Positions 1-8,860 of a stretch of 64,000 bases of DNA are shown here, one piece after another. The DNA comes from an uncultured Holophagaceae bacterium (GTDB lineage Bacteria > Acidobacteriota > Holophagae > Holophagales > Holophagaceae): contig CAIZZF010000008.1 of the NCBI GenBank assembly GCA_903937385.1, positions 124,001 through 188,000 of the forward strand. Direction: 5' to 3'. The position numbers were made by a program, and so were the translations under genes. The first letter of the stretch is position 1; each line of letters opens with the position of its first letter. The notes beneath the pieces were generated by a model, which saw nothing but the letters and a program-made list of their open reading frames with translations, searched no databases and was not told the origin of the DNA.

Positions 1-2
1 CC

Positions 3-59
3 GAGCAGGAAGCCAAGCTGCTGGCGGCGTGGCGCGAGAGTGGCGGCGGGAAGGGCTAG
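3..59 (+). CDS. C-terminal tail of a truncated CDS
   Basis: Eighteen codons in frame 3 end in TAG at 57-59 and read EQEAKLLAAWRESGGGKG. The charged, Gly-rich tail looks like the C-terminus of a protein whose body lies before the window. The downstream gene starts 33 bp later on the same strand. The function cannot be told from this fragment. Confidence 0.5.
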   Translation, partial: EQEAKLLAAWRESGGGKG

Positions 60-92
60 CGCCCCCCTGGCCCTGGGTCCACCCTTAGGGAC

Positions 93-1253
93 ATGAACCC
101 AGCCATCAGCCGCACAGCCCTGGTGCTCTCCGGAGGCGGTGCCCGGGGCGCCTACCAGGTGGGCGTCCTGAAGGCGCTCGCGGAGCTGTTGCCCGAGGAG
201 AAGACGCTCCCCTTCCCGATCCTCTGCGGCTCTTCCGCCGGGGCCATCAACGCCGCGGTCCTGGCCTGCCACGCCTCCCGATTCAAGGTCGGAGTCCGGC
301 GCCTGGAGCAGGTCTGGGCGAACTTCACCAGCGACCAGATCTACCGCGCCGATGCCTGGGGCATGACCCAGAACAGCCTGCGCTGGTTCGCCTCGCTGTT
401 CCGCCCGCGCCGCCTCTCGCCCTCCCGCCGGTCCCTGCTGGACAACGCGCCCCTGCGGCGGCTGCTCAAGCGGATCATCCGCTTCGACCAGATCGAGTCG
501 GCCCTGCGGCAGGGGCACCTCTTCGCCCTGTCCGTGACCTGCTCAGGCTACGGCTCGGGCGAGTCCGTGAGCTTCTTCGAGGGCCACCCGGAGCTTGCTT
601 CCTGGCAGCGGTTCCGGCGCGCCGGGGCCCGCACCCGCATCGGCATCGACCACCTGCTGGCCTCCAGCGCCATCCCCCTCCTCTTTCCGGCGGTGAAGAT
701 CCACCGGGAGTACTTCGGGGACGGCTCCGTGCGCTTCCTCGCCCCCGTCAGCCCGGCCCTGCACCTGGGAGCGGACCGCGTGATGATCATCGGCGTCGCC
801 GGCACCGAGCGGGAGGAGCGCAAGGCCCTGGACGGCCACCGCTACCCCACCCTCGCGGAGATCGCCGGGCAGGTGCTGGACAGCGTCTTCGTGGACAGCC
901 TCAGCAGCGACCTGGAGCAGCTCCAGCGCGTGAACCAGACCCTCGACAGGATTCCGGAACACCTGCGGGAAGGGCTGGACCTGGGTCTGAAGCCCATCGA
1001 GACCCTGGTCATCTCCCCGAGCCGGAACTTGGCCTCCCTCTCAGGCAAGCACACCCGGTCCCTGCCGCCGGTGGTGCGCTTCTTCTTCCGGCGAGCGGGC
1101 ATCACCCACCGCACCGGGTCCGCGGTGCTGAGCTACCTGCTCTTCGAAGCCAGCTACACCCGGGAGCTCATCGCCCTCGGCCACGCCGACGCCATGCGGC
1201 AGAAGGACGAGATCCTGCGGTTCTTCCGCGCTGAAGCCCCGGGCAACAGCTAG
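93..1253 (+). CDS. Patatin-like phospholipase family protein
   Basis: 386-residue patatin-like acyl hydrolase with a Ser-Asp dyad, expected to cleave acyl esters of phospholipids. Visible motifs are the oxyanion loop GGGARG (residues 14-19), the nucleophile elbow GSSAG with Ser48, and the catalytic Asp in FGDGS (Asp210). An AGGGA sequence precedes the ATG. There is no signal peptide or membrane segment, so it is probably cytosolic or peripheral. The gene converges on the CBS-domain gene and the two stop codons share the palindrome CTAG at 1250-1253. The natural substrate is unknown; the family includes lipases, thioesterases and toxins. Confidence 0.88.
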   Translation: MNPAISRTALVLSGGGARGAYQVGVLKALAELLPEEKTLPFPILCGSSAGAINAAVLACHASRFKVGVRRLEQVWANFTSDQIYRADAWGMTQNSLRWFASLFRPRRLSPSRRSLLDNAPLRRLLKRIIRFDQIESALRQGHLFALSVTCSGYGSGESVSFFEGHPELASWQRFRRAGARTRIGIDHLLASSAIPLLFPAVKIHREYFGDGSVRFLAPVSPALHLGADRVMIIGVAGTEREERKALDGHRYPTLAEIAGQVLDSVFVDSLSSDLEQLQRVNQTLDRIPEHLREGLDLGLKPIETLVISPSRNLASLSGKHTRSLPPVVRFFFRRAGITHRTGSAVLSYLLFEASYTRELIALGHADAMRQKDEILRFFRAEAPGNS

Positions 1254-1678
1254 TTCTGGATGTAGTGCACCAGCTGCTCGATGGTGAACTTCTGGTCGGA
1301 GATGGTCTCCTTGACCAGATCGCCGATGGAGAGGATGCCGAGGACCTGGTCCTGGTCGTTGATCACGGGCAGGTGGCGCACGTGCCGCTCGGTCATGAGG
1401 GCCATGCACTCCTGGACGGTCTGGGAGAGGGTCACGCAGCTGAGCTTCTCGCTCATGATCTCGCGCACCAGCGTGTCCTTGGAAGCCTTGCCCTTGAGGA
1501 TGATCTTGCGGGCGTAGTCGCGCTCGGAGAAGAGGCCCACGAGCCGCCCCTGGTCCAGCACCAGGAGGGCGCCGATGTCGAACTGGGCCAACAGGGTCAG
1601 GGCCGCGAAGACGGTGTCATCGGGTCCCACGGTCACCGTGGTCGGCTTCTCTTCGATCAGCTGCTTCAGGGGTCGCAT
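1250..1678 (-). CDS. CBS-domain pair protein
   Basis: 142 residues forming two CBS domains (about 8-60 and 75-130), a Bateman module that binds adenine nucleotides and acts as an energy or ligand sensor. The second repeat contains HVRHLPVIN and GILSIGDLVK, typical of stand-alone bacterial CBS-pair proteins. I start at the internal ATG at 1678 because GGAGG lies 7 nt upstream; an ORF from 1729 would add 17 unconserved residues. Its 3' end overlaps the convergent patatin gene by 4 nt. No partner enzyme is adjacent, so what it regulates is unknown. Confidence 0.85.
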   Translation of the reverse strand: MRPLKQLIEEKPTTVTVGPDDTVFAALTLLAQFDIGALLVLDQGRLVGLFSERDYARKIILKGKASKDTLVREIMSEKLSCVTLSQTVQECMALMTERHVRHLPVINDQDQVLGILSIGDLVKETISDQKFTIEQLVHYIQN

Positions 1679-1730
1679 GGCTGCCTCCGCTACGTCTCTT
1701 CGGGTGGGATCGCATTGATTCCGTGGCATG

Positions 1731-1757
1731 ACTATAAGGCCAAGGCCGGAAAAGCAA
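1731..1757 (-). promoter_or_regulatory. Candidate promoter of the CBS-domain gene
   Basis: On the minus strand TTGCTT (1752-1757) is followed after 15 nt by TATAGT (1731-1736), a plausible sigma70-type -35/-10 pair with a slightly short spacer. It lies about 55 bp upstream of the chosen start. It is judged by eye only; in this GC-rich DNA the AT-rich -10 stands out. Confidence 0.35.
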
Positions 1758-1923
1758 AGCAGTGAAAACAGGGGTCCCTTCGTCCCCCCGGTCGGGCGGC
1801 CTGAGTCCCGGGCCGGGAGCGGTCTAACACTCTGTCAAGACCGAGGCCGACGACCCCGTTTCGGATCGCTGTTTTACCAGGGCGGCGTTAACCTGATGCA
1901 CCGAATTCGTGCCGGAGAGCGCC

Positions 1924-2916
1924 ATGACCGTCAACCTGAAGGGCCGCAGCTTCCTTACCCTCCTGGACTTCACCCCGGCCGAGGTGCGGCACCTGCTGGA
2001 CCTGGCCCGGGAGCTGAAGGCCAAGAAGCGCCAGGGGATTCACGCCCCGCTGCTCCGGGGCAAGAACATCGTGCTGCTCTTCGAGAAGGCCAGCACCCGC
2101 ACCCGCTGCGCCTTCGAGGTGGCGGCCCTGGATGAGGGCGCCCACGTCACCTACCTGGACCCCGCCGGCTCCCAGGTGGGCAAGAAGGAGTCCATCGAGG
2201 ACAGCGCCAAGGTGCTTGGGCGTTTCTACGACGGCATCGAATACCGGGGCTACAGCCAGGCGGTGGTGGAGGCCCTGGCCCGGCACAGCGGCGTACCCGT
2301 CTGGAACGGTCTCACGGACACAGATCATCCGACCCAGATCCTGGCGGACTTCCTGACCCTGGAGGAGCATGTCACGAAGCCGCTCTCCGCCATGAAGCTG
2401 GTCTTCTGCGGGGACATCCGCAACAACATGAGCTACGCCCTGATGTATGGCGCCGCCAAGACTGGGATGCACCTGGTGGTCCTTGGCCCCAAGGCGCTGG
2501 CGCCGGATCCTGCGGTGCTGGCCGCGGCCCGCGAAGCTGGCCGCGAGACCGGCGCCGTCATCGAGGTCTCGGATGACCCGGACACCGCCCTGCGGGGCGC
2601 CGACGCCATCTACACGGACGTCTGGGCCAGCATGGGCGAGGAGGCCCTGATCCCCGAGCGCGTGCAGCTGCTCAGCCCCTTCAAGGTCACCCTCGAGCTG
2701 CTCCGGAAGACGGGCAACCCGATCGTGAAGTTCCTCCACTGCCTGCCCGCCTTCCACGACTTCGAGACCAAGCTGGCCAAGGAACAGATGGCCCTGGGCC
2801 ACGACATCCGGGAGGTCACGGACGAGGTCTTCCGCAGCGCCCACAGCATCGTCTTCGACGAGGCGGAGAACCGCCTGCACACCATCAAGGCGGTGATGGT
2901 GGCTACCCTGGCCTAG
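1924..2916 (+). CDS. argF: Ornithine carbamoyltransferase
   Basis: 330 residues, the usual length for the family. The enzyme makes citrulline from ornithine and carbamoyl phosphate in arginine biosynthesis. The carbamoyl-phosphate site STRTRCAFE, the DHPTQILADF motif and the ornithine-loop motif FLHCLPAF are all present. The ATG at 1924 has GGAG 7 nt upstream and is preferred to a GTG at 1909. No other arginine gene is adjacent, so it appears monocistronic; a strong stem-loop follows the stop codon. Confidence 0.95.
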   Translation: MTVNLKGRSFLTLLDFTPAEVRHLLDLARELKAKKRQGIHAPLLRGKNIVLLFEKASTRTRCAFEVAALDEGAHVTYLDPAGSQVGKKESIEDSAKVLGRFYDGIEYRGYSQAVVEALARHSGVPVWNGLTDTDHPTQILADFLTLEEHVTKPLSAMKLVFCGDIRNNMSYALMYGAAKTGMHLVVLGPKALAPDPAVLAAAREAGRETGAVIEVSDDPDTALRGADAIYTDVWASMGEEALIPERVQLLSPFKVTLELLRKTGNPIVKFLHCLPAFHDFETKLAKEQMALGHDIREVTDEVFRSAHSIVFDEAENRLHTIKAVMVATLA

Positions 2917-2929
2917 GGCTGTCCAGATT

Positions 2930-2961
2930 AGAGAATTGGCCCCGTCCGGGGCCCATTCTCT
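2930..2961 (+). terminator. Stem-loop after argF
   Basis: Two 15-nt arms (2930-2944 and 2947-2961) pair with a single mismatch around a 2-nt loop, 13 bp after the argF stop. There is no clear T-tract, so it is terminator-like rather than a textbook intrinsic terminator. Confidence 0.55.
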
Positions 2962-3007
2962 CTGTGAACTGCTATGGTAGGGACCACAAACCCCCGAGGA
3001 GTTTCCT

Positions 3008-3505
3008 ATGCGCCTGCTTCGCTTGCTTGCTCTCCCTATGCTCGTAACCCTCTCGCTGGCGGCGGAAGAGTCCGCGCTGTCCGGCACCTGGGTCCAGGCC
3101 CGGGCCGATGATGTGGTGGCGGCGGTGAACACCACCGTGGCGGACATGAACTTCATCAAGCGCCCCATCGCCCGCGCTAAGCTGGTCCGCCTGAACCCGG
3201 TCTACAAGAAGGTGGTGGTCGCCATCTCGGACAGGGAGACCCTGGTCAAGTTCGACGACCGGGACGTCATCCCCATGCCTCCCGGCGGCCGGCCCGGCCC
3301 CTGGACCCGCGAGGACGGCGACAAGTTCATGGTGGCCGCCCAGGTGACCAAGGATCAGATGATCCAGACCTTCAAGAACGACGAGGGCGAGCGCACCAAC
3401 ATCTTCAAGCTGAGCGCCGACGGCAAGACCCTCACCATGAACGCCACGGTGAAGAGCCCCCAGTTGCCCAGGCCCCTGACCTACTCCATCAGCTTCAACC
3501 GCTAG
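3008..3505 (+). CDS. Small secreted protein, unknown function
   Basis: 165 residues with a clear signal peptide (MRLLRLLALPMLVTLSLAAE) and GAGGAG upstream of the ATG. The mature part starts near SGTWVQ, is rich in predicted beta strands and ends in an FKLSADGKTLTM-type hairpin. This pattern resembles lipocalin-like periplasmic beta barrels, but I do not recognise a named family. It lies between argF and a convergent phosphatase gene and has no evident operon partner. It is exported; its ligand is unknown. Confidence 0.65.
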   Translation: MRLLRLLALPMLVTLSLAAEESALSGTWVQARADDVVAAVNTTVADMNFIKRPIARAKLVRLNPVYKKVVVAISDRETLVKFDDRDVIPMPPGGRPGPWTREDGDKFMVAAQVTKDQMIQTFKNDEGERTNIFKLSADGKTLTMNATVKSPQLPRPLTYSISFNR

Positions 3506-3506
3506 G

Positions 3507-4856
3507 TCACTTCGTCAGCGTGATGGCGTCCAGCTCGCGGCCCTGGGTGTCGAGCTGGCGCAGCCGCAGCTTTTTCGCCTCCACGTCCAGCACCGTGAAG
3601 GAGTGCTGGTCGGCGACGAAGGCGCGGGTCCAGGGCTGCCAGCTGGTTCGGACATCCGTCTGCCAGCGGTCGTAGAGGTCGGCGCCCCCCGCCCCGGTGA
3701 CGATGTGGATGATGCCCTTGGGTCGGGTGCTGATCCTGCCATCGAAGGCCTCGTCCACGGTGAAGGTCCCTTCCACCGCCTTGCCGCGGGGTCCGATCTT
3801 CGTGGGGACGAAGGTCAGCGGCGCCGTGCGCTGGTAGTTGTGGACGTGCCCCGCGAAGACCAGGGCCACGCCGTGCTTCTCGAACAGGGGGCTGAGGGGG
3901 CGCATCCACTGGTCGTCGAAGTGGGTCCGCGAGCTCTGGAACAGCGGGTGATGTACCGCCACGATCCGCCAGGCCGCGCCCTTGGCGGCCTTCAGGTCCG
4001 CCTCCAGCCAGGCCTTCAGCGTGGGGCTGTCCCAATCCACATAGGGATTCGAGTCCAGCACCGTCCAGTGCACCGGGCCCCAGTTGAAGCTGTAGCTGGC
4101 CATGCGGGGGAAGGCCGGGCCCGCCGCGGCGACGATGGCGTCGTGGAGGCCTGCCTTGACGGGCGCGGCCCCAGGCTCGCCAGGCTTGAGCGCCGGTCCG
4201 TTCAGGGGCAGGGACCAGTAGGCGTAGTAGGCCGACGCATCCTCGAAGCCCGGGAAGGGCGCGTCGTGGTTGCCGGGCATGCCCAGGAAGGGGATCTTCG
4301 CCATCAGCGCGCTTGCACCGTTGTAGACCGCGAAGAAGTTTGGCCAATACTCCGAGGCCCGGCCCCGGCCATAGACCAGATCCCCCGCGATGAAGACCGC
4401 ATCCGGCTGCTCGGCGGAGAATGCTTTCGCCACGGCGGCCTGGTTGGCGGAGCCGTCCCCCGCGTCACCGAAGATGACCATGCGGTGCGCGCCAGCCTTG
4501 CGGGTCTGCGCCTCGGCCTCGAAGACCACGGCCCCGTCCCGCTTCACGCGGTAGGGCACCAGGGCCCCGGGGGGCAGGTCCCGCAGGGTGGCGCGGCAGA
4601 TGCGGTGGGGCGGCAGGGGCGGCGCGGCCAGGCGGCGCTGCGTGACCGGCGCCTGCGGCACCCAGCGCTTGCCGAGGCGCACTTCCACGGTCCAGACCTC
4701 GTCGCGGTCCGCAGTGTGCCACAGCAGGTCCAGGCGCTCGCGAGCGGCGGGGACCGGAGCATCCCCGAGCTGCAGGTAGGGCTTCACCAGGAAGGCCTCC
4801 TGAGCGCTGAGCCCCAGGGCGAGGCAGGCGGTGAGGAGAGCGGTTCGGAGGCGCAT
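3507..4856 (-). CDS. Purple-acid-phosphatase-like metallophosphoesterase, secreted
   Basis: 449 residues starting with a signal peptide (MRLRTALLTACLALGLSAQE). A beta-rich N-terminal domain precedes a calcineurin-like phosphoesterase domain whose dimetal motifs are in order: FGDAGDG, AGDLVYGRG, GMPGNHD, VHHPLF and AGHVHNYQR. The GHVHNYxR ending and the preceding beta domain are typical of purple acid phosphatases. It is probably a periplasmic phosphomonoesterase or phosphodiesterase. I reject the upstream ORF extension to 4976 because it removes the signal peptide and runs into an intergenic repeat. The ribosome-binding site is weak. Confidence 0.85.
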   Translation of the reverse strand: MRLRTALLTACLALGLSAQEAFLVKPYLQLGDAPVPAARERLDLLWHTADRDEVWTVEVRLGKRWVPQAPVTQRRLAAPPLPPHRICRATLRDLPPGALVPYRVKRDGAVVFEAEAQTRKAGAHRMVIFGDAGDGSANQAAVAKAFSAEQPDAVFIAGDLVYGRGRASEYWPNFFAVYNGASALMAKIPFLGMPGNHDAPFPGFEDASAYYAYWSLPLNGPALKPGEPGAAPVKAGLHDAIVAAAGPAFPRMASYSFNWGPVHWTVLDSNPYVDWDSPTLKAWLEADLKAAKGAAWRIVAVHHPLFQSSRTHFDDQWMRPLSPLFEKHGVALVFAGHVHNYQRTAPLTFVPTKIGPRGKAVEGTFTVDEAFDGRISTRPKGIIHIVTGAGGADLYDRWQTDVRTSWQPWTRAFVADQHSFTVLDVEAKKLRLRQLDTQGRELDAITLTK

Positions 4857-4910
4857 TCCGTCAGTATCCCAGCTTGTCCCGCGTGTCCGCGCAAGCGATG
4901 CAGGAAAGAA

Positions 4911-5104
4911 ATCAGCCACCGATGAATACCGAAAAAAGCTGATGAACACCGAAAAATGCAGCCAGCTCCGAGTCACACCCGAGCACGGGCTCTATCCAGG
5001 GGCAGTGGGTCGGCGCCCCTCCGGGGAATCTGTGGCTGGCCCATGAATGCGTTGTTTGTATCGGTGTTTATCGTTTTCAATCGGTGTTCATCGGTGGCTA
5101 AAGC
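4911..5104. repeat. Intergenic inverted repeat, ACCGATGAA family
   Basis: The left arm (4911-4956) and right arm (5059-5104) are imperfect reverse complements; the outer 19 nt match at 18 positions. Each arm holds a repeated word, ACCGATGAA/ACCGA on the left and TCGGTGTT/TCATCGGT on the right. The arms flank about 100 bp of unremarkable sequence. The element fills most of the non-coding gap 4857-5249. A CTCTGCGCCCTCTGCGG stretch near 5175-5195 recalls the CTCTGC repeat family found at 16.3 and 46.1 kb. Confidence 0.7.
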
Positions 5105-5249
5105 CCTTATCGATGAATCCCGAGCGCACCACTCCCGTCATCTGGACCCTTGCCCCGAATGGGTCGGCCCATCTCTGCGCCCTCTGCGGTTGGCGGTTCT
5201 TCTTCCCGGCATTCCCGGATGAAGCTTATTTCTTGAGCGCAGTTCATCC

Positions 5250-6137
5250 TTAACGCAGGCCCACCACCAGGGCCACTCCGAGGGTCAGGAGGCCCACCGC
5301 CGCCCACTTGCGGCCATCGAGCAGCTCACCAAAGACGAAGCGCCCCAGGACCACGGCGCTGGTCATGCCGATGCCGCGCTTGACCACCTCGATGAAGCCG
5401 ATGGGAGCCCAGCGGAAGGCCTCGATCTGCACCGCCAGGGCCGCCGCGCCGAGGACCACCGCCGTCCCGGCCAGCATCGGCTGGGAGAGCAGCGGGCGCG
5501 CCGCGGCCACGAAGGCCATGACCTGCCCGCGGAGGACGGCTCGCAGCAGCAGCAGGACCGCCACTGCGGCGGTGACCGCCGGGGCGTACCAGGAGCCTGC
5601 GCCCCGGGACACGGCCAGCTGATCCAGCACGCTGGTGCAGCTCCAGAGCAGCGCCACCAGGGCCATGCGGCGCACCCCGGGCTCGCGCACCGAGGATGCC
5701 AGCCCGCGCCAGGCACCGCCGCCCATGCCCAGGACCACCGCGCCGAGCACCACCAGGGCTGCCCCGGCGTACTGAGCGGCCCCCGGCGCCTGGCCCCGGA
5801 AGATCCAGGCCAGGGTGGTGGACAGCACCGGCGTGAAGCTCAGCAGCGGAATGGTGAGGCTCATGGGCGACAGGCGCAGGGCATCCAGGAAGAGGACCAG
5901 CGCCAGGGCGTTCAGCAGGGCGGAGCCCAGGAGCGGCGAGAGGGCGGCCAGCGGGAGGCCCAGAGGTTCCCGGGACGCGGCCCACAGGGCCAGCAGGGGC
6001 GCCTGCGCCAGGGGCAGCAGCAGGCCAAGGTGGACCGGCGACACGTCCCGGGCCAGCCGCTTGCGGAGGGCGTCGAAGATCGCCCAGCTCAAGGCCGCGG
6101 CGAGGGTGAAGGCCAGGCCGATCGTGGTTATGGGCAT
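5250..6137 (-). CDS. EamA/DMT-family transporter
   Basis: 295 hydrophobic residues with about ten membrane helices and internal duplication, the layout of drug/metabolite transporters. Such proteins export amino acids, nucleotide-linked sugars or other small metabolites; the substrate cannot be told from sequence. The start lies 12 bp after the nuoF stop on the same strand, so it is probably transcribed from the nuoEF unit although functionally unrelated. The ATG has no convincing ribosome-binding site, which is consistent with coupling to nuoF. Confidence 0.85.
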   Translation of the reverse strand: MPITTIGLAFTLAAALSWAIFDALRKRLARDVSPVHLGLLLPLAQAPLLALWAASREPLGLPLAALSPLLGSALLNALALVLFLDALRLSPMSLTIPLLSFTPVLSTTLAWIFRGQAPGAAQYAGAALVVLGAVVLGMGGGAWRGLASSVREPGVRRMALVALLWSCTSVLDQLAVSRGAGSWYAPAVTAAVAVLLLLRAVLRGQVMAFVAAARPLLSQPMLAGTAVVLGAAALAVQIEAFRWAPIGFIEVVKRGIGMTSAVVLGRFVFGELLDGRKWAAVGLLTLGVALVVGLR

Positions 6138-6149
6138 GGAGTCAGCAGC

Positions 6150-7520
6150 CTAGTGCGCGCCCACGCTGCTGAGCAGCTTGGACCCCTGGGCGTAGCAGGT
6201 CTTGTGGATGATGTGATGCTCGAACTCGTGCCGGAACTTCTGCAGGGCCGAGTCCATGGGACCGCAGGCGGCGTCACCCAGGGGGCAGAGGGTGCGCATG
6301 CCGATGCGCGGCGTGAGGCTGGCCAGCAGATCCAGGTCTTCCATGCGGCCCTGGCCGTGTTCGATGCGGTGCAGGATCAGCTGCATCCAGTTGCAGCCTT
6401 CACGGCAGGGGGTGCACTGGCCGCAGCTCTCGTGAGCGTAGAAGCGAATCAGGCGCAGGGTGGCCTGGACAATGCAGACCGACTCGTCCATGACGATGAG
6501 GCCGCCAGACCCGCCCATGGAGCCCCGGGCCTTCAGGTTGTCGAAGTCCATGGGGACGTCGAAGTCCTTCTCGTCCAGCATGGGGCAGCTGGCGCCGCCG
6601 GGGATGATGGCTTTGATCTTCCGGCCGGTGCTGGAACCGCCGGCCAGCTCTTCCACCAGGAAGTTCATGGGGGTGCCCATGGGCAGCTCGTAGATGCCCG
6701 GCCGCTTGACGTGGCCGCTGACGCCGAAGATGCGGGTGCCCGAGTTCTTGGGTGAGCCGATCTTGGCGTACTCGGCGCCGCCCATCCGCATGATCGGCGG
6801 CACGGCAGCCAGGGTCTCCACGTTGTTCACGGTGGTGGGCTGGCCGAAGGCGCCCTTGGCCGCCGGAAAGGGCGGCTTCACGCGGGGCTCGCCGCGGCGG
6901 CCTTCCAGCGAGTTCAGCAGGGCCGTTTCCTCGCCGCAGATGTAGGCACCCGCGCCGCGGTAGACCAGGATGTCGTAGTCCCAGCCGGTGCCGAGGATGT
7001 TCTTGCCGAGGTAGCCCGCGTCCCGGGCCTGCTGGATCGCGGCCTCGAGCTTCTCGATGAGCCAGAGGAACTCGCCGCGGATGTAGACGTAGCCCATGGC
7101 GCACTGCATGGCCCAGCCGCCGATGATCATGCCCTCGATGAGCTGGTGGGGGTTGTATTCGAGGATGACGCGGTCCTTGAAGGTGCCGGGCTCGCCCTCG
7201 TCACCGTTGCACACCAGGTAGCGCGTGAGCTTCCGCTCGGGGGTGTCCTTGGGCATGAAGGACCACTTCAGGCCCGCCGGGAAACCCGCACCGCCGCGGC
7301 CCCGGAGGCCGGAGGCCTTGACCTCGTCGGTCACCGCCACGGGCTCCATCTGGAGCGCCTTGCGCATGGCCACGTAGCCCTCGTGCTGCTGCTCGTAGAC
7401 CGGCAGGTGCCAGTTGTTCAGGTCGCCCGCGCCGCGGAGCAGCAGGTTCGGGAACTTCTCCGACCCGAAGCCGGGGAAGGTGTAGGTGTGGTGATCGGGC
7501 TTGGTGCGGATGGCGGCCAT
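6150..7520 (-). CDS. nuoF: NADH-quinone oxidoreductase subunit F (NADH/FMN site)
   Basis: 456 residues. This subunit of Complex I binds NADH and FMN and passes electrons to the iron-sulfur chain. Visible are the nucleotide/FMN motif GRGGAGFPAGLKW, the motif GEETALLNSLEGRRGEPR and the N3 cluster ligands in SCGQCTPCREG with a later Cys in TLCPLGDAAC. GAGGT lies 7 nt before the ATG. It follows nuoE after 69 bp. nuoG does not follow; an EamA gene does, so the remaining subunits lie elsewhere. Confidence 0.96.
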   Translation of the reverse strand: MAAIRTKPDHHTYTFPGFGSEKFPNLLLRGAGDLNNWHLPVYEQQHEGYVAMRKALQMEPVAVTDEVKASGLRGRGGAGFPAGLKWSFMPKDTPERKLTRYLVCNGDEGEPGTFKDRVILEYNPHQLIEGMIIGGWAMQCAMGYVYIRGEFLWLIEKLEAAIQQARDAGYLGKNILGTGWDYDILVYRGAGAYICGEETALLNSLEGRRGEPRVKPPFPAAKGAFGQPTTVNNVETLAAVPPIMRMGGAEYAKIGSPKNSGTRIFGVSGHVKRPGIYELPMGTPMNFLVEELAGGSSTGRKIKAIIPGGASCPMLDEKDFDVPMDFDNLKARGSMGGSGGLIVMDESVCIVQATLRLIRFYAHESCGQCTPCREGCNWMQLILHRIEHGQGRMEDLDLLASLTPRIGMRTLCPLGDAACGPMDSALQKFRHEFEHHIIHKTCYAQGSKLLSSVGAH

Positions 7521-7589
7521 GACATTACCTCGAGAGGCTGCGAATACGGCTTTGCCGGAGGGTCGGGCTGGCGGTCGTCCCGGCTGGCA

Positions 7590-8165
7590 TCAGTAGCCCC
7601 AGGGACGGTACTCGCCCCGCTTGCAGGCTTCCATGACCTCGACGAGCTTGTCCTCGTTCACCAGCTCGTCGTAGACGTCCTGGTTCACCTGGACGCAGGG
7701 GGCCACCCCGCAGCCGGCCAGGCACTCCACCTCTTCGACGCTCCACAGCCCGTCGGGGCTGGGGCCCTGACCGGGCTTCACGCCGGTGCGCTCGCAGACC
7801 TTCTCGAGCAGCTGGGCCGCACCGCGCAGGGCGCAGCTGATGTTGGTGCAGACCTGGAAGTGGAACTTACCCACCGGGGCCTTCTGATACATGGTGTAGA
7901 AGGTCGCCACACCAAAGACGTGGCCCTCGGGGATCCCGATGGCTGCAGCCACGGCCTTCATGGCCGCGAGGCTGACGAAGCCGAACTCCCGCTGGGCGAT
8001 GTAGAGCGCCGGCAGCGTGGCGGCCAGCTTGTCCGGGTACTGCGCCATGATCGCGTGGATCTCGGCGAGGGCCTCGGGGCTGAACGCCTTGCGCTCGGAT
8101 TCCGGCAACCGCTGGCCCGGGGCCAGAGGTTCGTTCGAGGTCTCGGGGGAGTGGGGATGATTCAT
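7590..8165 (-). CDS. nuoE: NADH-quinone oxidoreductase subunit E (2Fe-2S)
   Basis: 191 residues of thioredoxin-fold 2Fe-2S ferredoxin type. It carries the N1a cluster in the NADH-dehydrogenase arm of Complex I. The four ligands appear in CTNISC (first and last Cys region) and ECLAGCGVAPC. I use the ATG at 8165; the ORF continues to 8321 but that extension crosses a stem-loop and is not conserved. nuoE and nuoF form a short unit separated from nuoABCD by a yceI/marR pair. Confidence 0.93.
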   Translation of the reverse strand: MNHPHSPETSNEPLAPGQRLPESERKAFSPEALAEIHAIMAQYPDKLAATLPALYIAQREFGFVSLAAMKAVAAAIGIPEGHVFGVATFYTMYQKAPVGKFHFQVCTNISCALRGAAQLLEKVCERTGVKPGQGPSPDGLWSVEEVECLAGCGVAPCVQVNQDVYDELVNEDKLVEVMEACKRGEYRPWGY

Positions 8166-8206
8166 GGGCGCGCTCGCATGAAGGCCCAGTTTAGCCCAAA
8201 GAGACT

Positions 8207-8238
8207 GGGAGGCACCGGGGTAAACCCCTGTGCCTCCC
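8207..8238 (-). terminator. Stem-loop between yceI and nuoE
   Basis: 14-nt arms (8207-8220 and 8225-8238) pair with one mismatch around the loop TAAA. The structure lies 40 bp after the yceI stop and about 40 bp before the nuoE start. It most likely ends yceI transcripts or controls entry into nuoEF; there is only a weak T-rich stretch after it on the minus strand. Confidence 0.55.
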
Positions 8239-8277
8239 ATCACGATCAAGCGCGACCCCCAGCTTGGGGGCGTCCCC

Positions 8278-8850
8278 TTACTTCTTGCCGGCCTCGATGT
8301 TGAGGCTGATGGCCACGTCATCGCCCAGGACGCCAGGGCCGTACTTGATGCCGAAGTCGTTGCGGTTGATGGTCACCGCGCCATCGATGAAGCCCGCGAT
8401 CACGCTGCCAGGCTGCATGCCGGGCTGGGTGCCGGCGTTGGTGATGGGGATGGTGATCCGCTTGGTCACGCCGCGCAGGGTGAAGTCACCAGTGACTTCG
8501 AGCTTGCCCTTGGCCACTTCCTTCACCGAGGTGCTCTTGAAGGTGATGGTGGGGAACTTCTCCACATCGAAGAAATCGGCACTCTTGAGGTGCTTGTCGC
8601 GGGCCTCGTTGTCGGTGGAGATGCTGGCAGCCTCGATGCTCACCTCGACACTGGACTTGCTCGCATCAGCGGCGTCCACCTTGATGGTGCCGCTGAACTT
8701 GGCAAAGCGGCCGCTGGTCTTGGCCAGGAGGTGGCGGACCTTGAAGCTGACTTCGCTGTGGACGGGGTCGATCTTGTAGCTGTCCTGGGCCAGGGCCGGC
8801 AGGGCGGCGAGAGCGAGGATGGCAAGGGTCGTACGGAATGAGTGGCGCAT
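8278..8850 (-). CDS. YceI family periplasmic protein
   Basis: 190 residues: a signal peptide (MRHSFRTTLAILALAALPALA) followed by a YceI lipocalin-like barrel. Family hallmarks are YKIDPVHSEVSFKVRHL at the mature N-terminus, DFFDVEKFPTITFKST in the middle and DFTLRGVTK. YceI proteins bind isoprenoid or other hydrophobic molecules in the periplasm. AGGAGG precedes the ATG at 8850. It is divergent from a MarR-type regulator with a 111-bp shared promoter region, which suggests the regulator controls it. Confidence 0.9.
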   Translation of the reverse strand: MRHSFRTTLAILALAALPALAQDSYKIDPVHSEVSFKVRHLLAKTSGRFAKFSGTIKVDAADASKSSVEVSIEAASISTDNEARDKHLKSADFFDVEKFPTITFKSTSVKEVAKGKLEVTGDFTLRGVTKRITIPITNAGTQPGMQPGSVIAGFIDGAVTINRNDFGIKYGPGVLGDDVAISLNIEAGKK

Positions 8851-8860
8851 CGGGCCTCCT